From positions 1-12,602 of the forward strand of contig QNEG01000019.1 in assembly GCA_003645115.1 (NCBI GenBank): a stretch of 12,602 nucleotides of DNA, written 5' to 3'. The DNA is from a bacterium (GTDB lineage Bacteria; UBP14; UBA6098; B30-G16). Below are positions 7,406-12,602 of this stretch, in pieces; within the stretch, counting starts at the first letter, position 1; each line of letters opens with the position of its first letter. The position numbers and the translations under genes are program-made. The notes below the pieces were generated by a model. That model did no database searches, was not told the DNA's origin, and saw only the letters and a list, made by a program, of their open reading frames with translations.

Positions 7406-8872
7406 ATGGCAGAAGATACAAGGACATTACCTCAAGCTATCGAGGCAGAACAGGCAGTGCTCGGTGCGATGATTCTATATCCCGCATTGACCGAGCGAGG
7501 ATTAGAGCTACTATCTGCAGATATGTTCTATACCAAGGCTCATAAGGTTATTTTCAATAGAATCGAACAACTCGCCTTGGATAGTAAACCAATCGATACA
7601 GTTACATTGAACGAAGCATTATCCAGCTATGGCGAATTGGAAACTGCTGGTGGAGCCGAATATATCGCTCAACTGGTGGAATCGGTAGTCACCCCGGCTC
7701 ATTTCGATGAACACGCCAATTTAGTCGAACATAAAGCTCTATTGAGAAAAGTAGTAGAATTATGCACCATCACCATAGACAAAGCATATCGTGCCCCCGG
7801 GGATGCTAGAATATTTGTCGATTCAGTAGAGTCGGAATTCTACAGAATTTCTGAGCATAGACTCAAGGGCGATTTTGTCCCATTGCATTCTGTGGCAAAG
7901 GCTGTGCAGGATAAAGTGGAAACATTACAGAAATCGAAGTCATTGGTAACCGGTATCGCCACCGGCTATTACGATTTGGATAAATTGCTCTCCGGTTTTC
8001 ATCCATCGGATTACATAGTAATCGCTGGTAGGACATCATCGGGGAAAACTGCTTTTGCACTGTCATTAGCTCGAAATATCGCAATTAGAGCAGATAAGAA
8101 AGATAGGCGAGGAGTTGCCATATTCAGTCTGGAGATGTCTCGAGAACAGGTCGCATTGAGGATGCTGGCAACCGAAGCAAAAATCAGTGCTCATAGAATG
8201 AGGCAGGGATTCCTGAAAAAAGATGAACTTACTAATTTAGCCTTAAAAGTGAAACGAGTAGCAAATGCGCCCATTTACATCGATGACTCGCCAAATCTCA
8301 CTGTTATGGAAATGAAAAGTAAAGCCAGAAGACTTTCTCGGCGAGTAGATATAGGAGTGATTATAGTGGATTATCTGCAGTTGGTTACTCCATCGGGCAC
8401 TCGTGCTGATACTCGTCAGGAAGAAGTAGCCTCTATCTCACGAGCACTAAAGGGTTTGGCAAGAGAAATCGATGCAACAGTAATCGCACTGGCTCAACTT
8501 TCACGAAAAGTAGAAGAAACTAAGGATAGTCGCCCAAAACTCTCTCATCTTCGCGAATCTGGCGCTATAGAACAGGATGCCGATGTGGTATTGCTACTGT
8601 ATCGGCCCGAAGTTCATCAGATAGATAAAATTTGGGTAGCCGGAGAACAGATGGATTCTGAAGGACTGGCAGAACTTATAGTAGCAAAGCAACGAAATGG
8701 TCCCACTGGAAGTGTGTATTTCGCTTTCGATAAAGAGAGTATCAGTTTCGAACCGTATATGTATAAAAAAGGTTTTGATGAAATGGAATCGGTTCCCCCT
8801 GATGCAGAATCGGATGAACATCTGGAACCGTATCGAGCCGAAGGAATCGTCGAAGACCTTGGAGGAGTTTAA
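7406..8872 (+). CDS. dnaB: Replicative DNA helicase DnaB
   Basis: The hexameric ATP-driven helicase that unwinds DNA at the replication fork and interacts with primase. It has 488 residues, slightly longer than the usual 440-470. The N-terminal helical domain starts with LPQAIEAEQAVLGAMI (8-23). The RecA-like core has Walker A GRTSSGKT (208-215), where most family members have GRPSMGKT, then FSLEMS (240-245) and Walker B VIIVDYLQL (318-326). The family signature LSHLRESGAIEQDADVV is at 379-395, and the KQRNGPTG segment (428-435) carries the likely arginine finger. The C-terminal tail after residue 455 is acidic and low in complexity. No intein interrupts the Walker A site, a common insertion point in this family. 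The ATG at 7406 has no Shine-Dalgarno sequence (AT-only leader). The small gene downstream begins 16 bases after the stop. Confidence 0.97.
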   Translation: MAEDTRTLPQAIEAEQAVLGAMILYPALTERGLELLSADMFYTKAHKVIFNRIEQLALDSKPIDTVTLNEALSSYGELETAGGAEYIAQLVESVVTPAHFDEHANLVEHKALLRKVVELCTITIDKAYRAPGDARIFVDSVESEFYRISEHRLKGDFVPLHSVAKAVQDKVETLQKSKSLVTGIATGYYDLDKLLSGFHPSDYIVIAGRTSSGKTAFALSLARNIAIRADKKDRRGVAIFSLEMSREQVALRMLATEAKISAHRMRQGFLKKDELTNLALKVKRVANAPIYIDDSPNLTVMEMKSKARRLSRRVDIGVIIVDYLQLVTPSGTRADTRQEEVASISRALKGLAREIDATVIALAQLSRKVEETKDSRPKLSHLRESGAIEQDADVVLLLYRPEVHQIDKIWVAGEQMDSEGLAELIVAKQRNGPTGSVYFAFDKESISFEPYMYKKGFDEMESVPPDAESDEHLEPYRAEGIVEDLGGV

Positions 8873-8888
8873 ATTTCAGGAGTAGAAA

Positions 8889-9047
8889 ATGGAGGATAAA
8901 AAAGTCGAGAAAATAATTAACGATGAATTCTCTGGACTTTTTGCGCGAGGTGATTTAGACCAGCACGATAGGAAACTTATCCAAAAATGGATAGATAATT
9001 TCATTAAGTTGTATAATGGCAAAGAGGTTAACGATGAGAGCAGTTGA
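8889..9047 (+). CDS. Small 52-residue protein of unknown function, overlapping the peptidase gene
   Basis: A short open reading frame from ATG 8889 to TGA 9045-9047. AGGAG (8878-8882) lies 6 bases before the ATG, a good ribosome site. The product is highly charged and mostly predicted helical by eye. It starts MEDKKVEKI and has a central LFARGDLDQHDRKLIQKW segment (17-34), with no cysteine, signal peptide or helix-turn-helix that I can see. Its end overlaps the next gene by 14 bases (or 32 if that gene starts at 9016), which suggests translational coupling. I do not recognise a family. The position immediately before an ImmA/IrrE-type peptidase is where a partner or antitoxin gene often sits, but the usual Xre-type regulator is not what this is. 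A chance reading frame is less likely given the ribosome site. Confidence 0.6.
   Translation: MEDKKVEKIINDEFSGLFARGDLDQHDRKLIQKWIDNFIKLYNGKEVNDESS
9024..9027 (+). promoter_or_regulatory. Ribosome site deciding the peptidase start
   Basis: GAGG (within AAAGAGG, 9021-9027) lies 6 bases before ATG 9034. The earlier in-frame ATG at 9016 has no such site and would place this sequence inside the coding region. ATG 9034 is preferred. Confidence 0.6.
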
Positions 9048-9495
9048 TTATGCCAGAAAACTTTTTCAATATATTCCAATGGATACTCCACCAGTCCGAT
9101 TGACTCCACTACTAGAAAAATTTGATATAAAATTATATTATGAAGATTTCCGCAGTATAGATGGAATTGCAATAAAATCCCCTAAAGTAAGTGTTATCGT
9201 GGTCAATAAAAATTTACCGCTAACCCGACAAAGATTTACTATAGCTCACGAGTTCGGACATCTAATTATGCCACATAAATCGGATTTTTATGTTTGCTAT
9301 CCTGGAAGGAATAAACTGATGGAACGAGATGCCAATAAATTTGCCGCAGAAATCCTAATGCCTCAACCGATAATGGCATTATTATGGGATAAATACGAAT
9401 CCAATTATCAAAACAGGGTAGATGTAATCGCTGGAATACTAAAAGTTTCGAAATCTGCATTGCGGGCGAGAATACGAGAATTAAGACTAAAATAA
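9034..9495 (+). CDS. ImmA/IrrE-family zinc metallopeptidase (M78-like)
   Basis: A 153-residue soluble protein (159 if it starts at 9016). It carries the zinc-peptidase motif HEFGH (72-76), preceded by TRQRFTIA (64-71). A downstream ERDANKFAAEILMP segment (97-110) supplies the likely third zinc ligand, Glu97. This arrangement is typical of the ImmA/IrrE family (COG2856), whose members cleave repressors or other regulators, as ImmA does for ImmR in ICEBs1 and IrrE/PprI for DdrO in Deinococcus. The C-terminal end (about 130-150) has a small helical region ending in ALRARIRELRLK. There is no signal peptide, so it is cytoplasmic. No Xre-type repressor lies next to it; its only close partner is the overlapping 52-residue gene. 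The target is unknown. No integrase, transposase or phage gene is visible nearby, so there is no direct sign of a mobile element. Confidence 0.9.
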   Translation: MRAVDYARKLFQYIPMDTPPVRLTPLLEKFDIKLYYEDFRSIDGIAIKSPKVSVIVVNKNLPLTRQRFTIAHEFGHLIMPHKSDFYVCYPGRNKLMERDANKFAAEILMPQPIMALLWDKYESNYQNRVDVIAGILKVSKSALRARIRELRLK

Positions 9496-9576
9496 GAATA
9501 TTTATGAAAAAAATAAAAAAACACTTGCCAAACTTAATAAGTATATTATTTTCAAAATTTATATGCGGGTCTTTAA

Positions 9577-10242
9577 ATGAGAAAGATAAAAATAGCGATA
9601 GATGGACCAGCTGGTGCCGGTAAAAGCACCGCAGCAAGATTGCTTGCTAAAAGAATAGATTATGTATATATAGACACCGGTGCTATGTATAGAGCATTGA
9701 CTTTATTAGCTCTTAAACATAATATCGGTTGGGATGATGAAAATAATTTAGTGGCGCTCTTTGAACAGCATAAAATAGACCAATATGGAAGCACTACATT
9801 AATCGATGGAATAGATGTAAGCGATGAGATTCGCACCAATAAAGTTAGTCGGGCAGTTTCTGAAGTGTGCCGACATAGAGATGTTCGCCAGAAAATGGTA
9901 AAACTTCAACGGCAAATGGCACAACAGGGCGGAGTAGTTATGGATGGCAGAGATATTGGAACGGTGGTTTTGCCCGATGCAGAATTGAAAATTTTCCTTA
10001 CTGCATCATTGGAAGTGCGCGCAAAAAGAAGAATGGACGAACTTCGACAAATGGGAAAACCAATCCCATTCAGTGAAGTTTTAGCCAATATTAAACAGCG
10101 TGATAAAATGGATAGCACCAGAAAAATCGCTCCATTGCGAAAAGCCGATGATGCTGTGGTTATTGATAATTCTTTTTTGCCTATTTACGAAGAAATAGAT
10201 ATACTGGAAACTATGGCGAGAGAGAAGATAGCTGATATATAG
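9577..10242 (+). CDS. cmk: Cytidylate kinase
   Basis: A cytoplasmic enzyme that phosphorylates CMP and dCMP with ATP. Its 221 residues are normal for the family. The P-loop is GPAGAGKST (10-18), followed by YIDTGAMYRA (31-40). The DGRDIGTVV motif is at 123-131, and RDKMDSTR (175-182) carries the CMP-contacting Asp and Arg. The 81-base spacer before it is very AT-rich. TTGCCA at 9525-9530 followed by TATATTATT (9542-9550) is only vaguely promoter-like because the spacing is short. There is no clear Shine-Dalgarno sequence before ATG 9577. The downstream neighbour is rpsA, a widely conserved order. The gene ends TAG-TAA. Confidence 0.97.
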   Translation: MRKIKIAIDGPAGAGKSTAARLLAKRIDYVYIDTGAMYRALTLLALKHNIGWDDENNLVALFEQHKIDQYGSTTLIDGIDVSDEIRTNKVSRAVSEVCRHRDVRQKMVKLQRQMAQQGGVVMDGRDIGTVVLPDAELKIFLTASLEVRAKRRMDELRQMGKPIPFSEVLANIKQRDKMDSTRKIAPLRKADDAVVIDNSFLPIYEEIDILETMAREKIADI

Positions 10243-10264
10243 TAAATTTTTATAGTAAATTTTT
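10239..10264 (+). repeat. Perfect 13-bp tandem duplication across the cmk stop codon
   Basis: ATAGTAAATTTTT occurs at 10239-10251 and again at 10252-10264. The first copy contains the cmk stop (TAG 10240-10242). It looks like a recent small tandem duplication and could also be part of the rpsA leader. Confidence 0.85.
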
Positions 10265-10281
10265 GATGAATGGAAAAAAGA

Positions 10282-10296
10282 TGCTCCTGTGGAGCA
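10282..10296 (+). promoter_or_regulatory. rpsA: Short hairpin in the rpsA leader
   Basis: TGCTCC (10282-10287) pairs perfectly with GGAGCA (10291-10296) across a TGT loop. It lies 30 bases before the rpsA ATG and is not followed by a T-run, so it is not a terminator. S1 controls its own translation through leader hairpins in E. coli. Whether this hairpin does the same is inference. Confidence 0.45.
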
Positions 10297-10312
10297 CATA
10301 TTCTAAATAATA

Positions 10313-10318
10313 GGAGGG
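10313..10318 (+). promoter_or_regulatory. rpsA: Shine-Dalgarno site that sets the rpsA start
   Basis: GGAGGG (within TAGGAGGGA) is 8 bases before ATG 10327. An in-frame ATG at 10270 would add 19 residues (starting MEKRCSCGAH) but has no ribosome site, so 10327 is the preferred start. Confidence 0.85.
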
Positions 10319-10326
10319 ATGTTTTA

Positions 10327-12138
10327 ATGCAGGATGTAAACAATTCACAGCAAGCAGACATCGAAGTTCTTTTACAGGAAAAAGTAGAAGATGAAGGTGA
10401 AGTTATTTTTACTGAAGGTGATGTGGAAGCTCAAATGGAGAAAATTTCTCCGGAGGAAATCGAACACGATATTGAACTTTATTCTCGAGATTCCGCAGCA
10501 CTAACCGAGGGTGAAATTATTCAGGGAACTGTGATTGCAGTTCGTGGAACCGATGTGATGATAGATATCGGTTTCAAATCGGAGGGAATATTATCAGTAG
10601 ATGAATTCAGTCAACAAGAGCCCGAAAAAGGTCAGAAAATCGAGGTATTCCTCGAGGCATTGGAAGATGACGAAGGTCAGGTAGTAATCTCCAAAAGAAA
10701 AGCCGATTTTATCAAGGTATGGGATACCATTCACGATGCGTATGAAACCCAAAAACCAGTGAAAGGAACAATTAAAAAGCGAATCAAGGGTGGAATGGTA
10801 GTCGATCTTATGGGTGTGGATGCTTTCTTGCCAGGTTCACAAATCGCTCTCAGACCAGTCCCAGATTTCGATGCTCTGGTGGGAGATGTAATGGACTTTA
10901 GAGTCATTAAACTCAATAAGATGAGAAGAAATATTGTGGTTTCACATCGAGTGATTCTCGAGGAAAAGCGGGAGAAAAAGCGAAAGGAATTATTGGAAAA
11001 AATCGATGAAGGCGCTGTGGTAGAAGGCGTGGTGAAAAATATCACCGATTTCGGTGTATTCATAGACCTCGGTGGTATGGATGGTTTGTTGCACATTACT
11101 GATATGTCTTGGACCAGGATTAATCATCCATCAGAAATGGTCCAGATTGGAGACAAAATAGAAGTGATGGTTCTAAAATATGACCGTGAAAAACAGAGAA
11201 TTTCTCTGGGATTGAAGCAACTGGTTCCATCGCCGTGGGAAAATGTGGAGGAAAGATTCCCCAAAGGCGAAAAAATCACTGGGAAAGTGGTAAACCTCAC
11301 TAAATACGGGGCATTTATTCGGCTGGATGAAGGAGTAGAAGGACTCATACATGTATCTGAAATGTCCTGGACAAAACATATAAATCATCCCTCCGAAATA
11401 TTGGAAGTGGGGCAGGAAATAGAATGTGTAGTATTGGAGGTGGACAAGGAAAACCACAAGATTTCGTTAGGACTCAAGCAATTGGAACCCAATCCTTGGG
11501 AAGTTGCCGCAGAAAAATATCCCAAAGGAACCAGAGTTTCAGGAACAGTGAGAAATCTTACCACTTTTGGTGCGTTTGTAGAAATCGAGGAAGGTATCGA
11601 AGGATTGATTCATATTTCCGATATTTCCTGGACCAAGCGGGTGAATCATCCCAGCGAATTTTTCAAACGAGGACAGAAAATCGAAGCTGTGGTGCAGGAA
11701 ATCGATACTGAAAATCATCGTATCGCTCTCGGATACAAGCAACTCGAGGATGACCCTTGGCCCGAGTTGAGTAGAAGATACGGCGATGGCTCAGAAACTG
11801 AAGGGAAAATAATTCATATGACGGATAGAGGAGTAATCGTGGAACTTCCCGATGGAGTGGAGGGATTTGTCCCGGTTACTCAATTGGGAAAACGAGTGGA
11901 TAGACCACAGGACGCATTCAACGAAGGTGATATACTCCCGCTGAAAGTTATCGAGTTCGAGCAGGAAGATAGAAGGATTGTCCTATCTGTTAATGCTTAT
12001 TTCGAGAGTCGCGCACAGGAAGATCTGGAAAGATATCTTGCTGCTCATCCCACAAAGACGATACAATTGGGAGAAGTGGCAAAAGTAATGAAATCGAAAA
12101 AAGAAAAAGATGAAAATGAAAAAGAAGAACAGGAATGA
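10327..12138 (+). CDS. rpsA: 30S ribosomal protein S1 with six S1 domains
   Basis: The RNA-binding protein of the small subunit that helps load mRNA. It has 603 residues (E. coli S1 has 557). An acidic N-terminal extension (about 1-58) precedes six S1 (OB-fold) domains at roughly 61-124, 143-208, 229-297, 314-383, 401-470 and 488-556. Domains 3 to 5 are near-repeats sharing (L/I)-H-(I/V)-(T/S)-(D/E)-(M/I)-SWT plus NHPSE and ending (I)-(S/A)-LG-(L/Y)-KQL. Domains 1, 2 and 6 are more divergent, as in other S1 proteins, where domains 1-2 bind the ribosome and 3-6 bind RNA. The C-terminal 15 residues are Lys/Glu-rich. The gene lies 84 bases after cmk, and rpsT follows after 17 bases, consistent with one operon. 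Two of the window's three GATC sites fall in this gene. Confidence 0.97.
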   Translation: MQDVNNSQQADIEVLLQEKVEDEGEVIFTEGDVEAQMEKISPEEIEHDIELYSRDSAALTEGEIIQGTVIAVRGTDVMIDIGFKSEGILSVDEFSQQEPEKGQKIEVFLEALEDDEGQVVISKRKADFIKVWDTIHDAYETQKPVKGTIKKRIKGGMVVDLMGVDAFLPGSQIALRPVPDFDALVGDVMDFRVIKLNKMRRNIVVSHRVILEEKREKKRKELLEKIDEGAVVEGVVKNITDFGVFIDLGGMDGLLHITDMSWTRINHPSEMVQIGDKIEVMVLKYDREKQRISLGLKQLVPSPWENVEERFPKGEKITGKVVNLTKYGAFIRLDEGVEGLIHVSEMSWTKHINHPSEILEVGQEIECVVLEVDKENHKISLGLKQLEPNPWEVAAEKYPKGTRVSGTVRNLTTFGAFVEIEEGIEGLIHISDISWTKRVNHPSEFFKRGQKIEAVVQEIDTENHRIALGYKQLEDDPWPELSRRYGDGSETEGKIIHMTDRGVIVELPDGVEGFVPVTQLGKRVDRPQDAFNEGDILPLKVIEFEQEDRRIVLSVNAYFESRAQEDLERYLAAHPTKTIQLGEVAKVMKSKKEKDENEKEEQE

Positions 12139-12155
12139 AAATAGAGAGGTGAAAT

Positions 12156-12476
12156 ATGCCATATAAAACGCACAGGACAGTATTCAAACGAATACGGCAA
12201 AATATTAAACGAAGAGAGCGGAATCGAGTAGTAAAAGGGTTTATGCGAACTATACTTCGCACTATTCAAGCACAGAAAGACCTGCATAGCGTTTTAAAGC
12301 GTCTGGACTGGAATATAAAAGCTGATAATGAATCCGAATTGCTTAAATTGACTCAAGCAAAAATGTATTCGGTTGTGGACAAGGCGAAAAAGAAAAAGAT
12401 AATTCATCCCAATAAAGCAGCAAGACATAAAGCACAAATAGCAAGATGGGCTAATAATATCAGGCAAAACACCTGA
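12156..12476 (+). CDS. rpsT: 30S ribosomal protein S20
   Basis: A small basic protein that binds 16S rRNA and helps assemble the small subunit. Its 106 residues exceed the usual 85-90. The N-terminal basic helix (KRIRQNIKRRERNR, 11-24) and the C-terminal signature IIHPNKAARHKAQIAR (82-97) match the family. The extra length comes from a longer middle helix region and an Asn/Thr-rich C-terminal tail of about ten residues. GAGAGGTGA (12144-12152) before ATG 12156 is a ribosome site. It sits 17 bases after rpsA, and gmk follows after 36 bases. Confidence 0.94.
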   Translation: MPYKTHRTVFKRIRQNIKRRERNRVVKGFMRTILRTIQAQKDLHSVLKRLDWNIKADNESELLKLTQAKMYSVVDKAKKKKIIHPNKAARHKAQIARWANNIRQNT

Positions 12477-12512
12477 TAGATTAAGTTTACTTATTCCACT
12501 CAATTTACGATT

Positions 12513-12602
12513 ATGTCTATCAAATTAAAGAAAGGTCTATTGGTAGTGATATCTTCTCCATCGGGTGGCGGAAAGACCACAGTGTATAAAGCCATATTGG
12601 AT
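12513..12602 (+). CDS. gmk: Guanylate kinase, N-terminal part only (cut by window end)
   Basis: Thirty codons are visible from ATG 12513 to the window edge. The product starts MSIKLKKGLLVVIS and then has SPSGGGKTT (residues 16-24), the P-loop of guanylate kinases. The first Gly of the common GPSGAGKT form is Ser here, as in alphaproteobacterial enzymes with SSPSGAGKT. The enzyme phosphorylates GMP and dGMP. No Shine-Dalgarno sequence is seen before the ATG. The assignment rests on the P-loop and its surroundings only; the rest of the gene lies beyond the window. Confidence 0.85.
   Translation, partial: MSIKLKKGLLVVISSPSGGGKTTVYKAILD

Noticed and set aside
7406..8872. Intein or mobile insertion in dnaB
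   Set aside because: The helicase motifs run continuously with normal spacing, and there is no extra block at Walker A or elsewhere.
9016..9033. Earlier start for the ImmA/IrrE-type peptidase
   Set aside because: No Shine-Dalgarno sequence precedes it, and the GAGG site fits ATG 9034. It remains possible, differing by only six residues.
10282..10296. Terminator between cmk and rpsA
   Set aside because: The hairpin is short and followed by CATATTCTAAA rather than a T-run. The two genes are probably co-transcribed.
10270..10326. Longer rpsA start adding 19 residues
   Set aside because: There is no ribosome site before 10270, while a strong one precedes 10327. The extra sequence also contains the leader hairpin.

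Overview
The window is a single-strand, all-forward stretch of a bacterial chromosome of moderate-to-low GC. It carries two large exported proteins followed by housekeeping genes. The first protein ends in a C-terminal module of the Por-secretion/FlgD-Ig type, with an N-R-P-N-P-F-N motif and a Gly-Ile-Tyr-Phe-Val-Arg-Leu end. This points to a type IX secretion system and so to the FCB (Fibrobacterota-Chlorobiota-Bacteroidota) group or a related uncultured candidate phylum such as Cloacimonadota, WOR-3 or Marinimicrobia. I cannot place it more precisely. No secretion-machinery gene is present here.

Layout: (1) 3-3860, a 1285-residue multidomain secreted protein with Ig-like and cohesin-like modules and a sorting tail, closed by a clear intrinsic terminator at 3893-3931. 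(2) 4072-4686, purN (TTG start), followed after 41 bases by an 850-residue exported protein (4728-7280) with an intact transglutaminase-like domain, a second degenerate copy of it, and a thioredoxin-like end lacking CxxC. (3) 7281-7405, an AT-rich spacer with about three diverged 37-40 bp direct repeats, leading into dnaB (7406-8872). (4) A 52-codon gene (8889-9047) overlapping an ImmA/IrrE-type zinc peptidase gene (9034-9495), placed between dnaB and cmk. (5) cmk (9577-10242), rpsA (10327-12138, six S1 domains), rpsT (12156-12476) and the start of gmk (12513 to the window edge).

How the genes relate: purN (purine synthesis), cmk and gmk (nucleoside monophosphate kinases) supply nucleotides. 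DnaB is the replicative helicase, and S1 and S20 are small-subunit ribosomal proteins. The cmk-rpsA adjacency is a widely conserved order. The two exported proteins and the small-gene/peptidase pair are the accessory elements. Translation signals are mixed: strong Shine-Dalgarno sequences precede purN, the transglutaminase-like gene, the 52-codon gene, rpsA and rpsT, while dnaB, cmk and gmk have none that is convincing.

The most unusual signal is at DNA level. The palindromes GATC, GTAC, CATG and CTAG are almost absent from the whole window, by hand count 3, 0, 4 and 2. Synonymous codon choice clearly sidesteps GATC: aspartate is normally GAT but switches to GAC when the next base is C. This suggests long-standing selection, for example from restriction-modification, rather than base composition alone.
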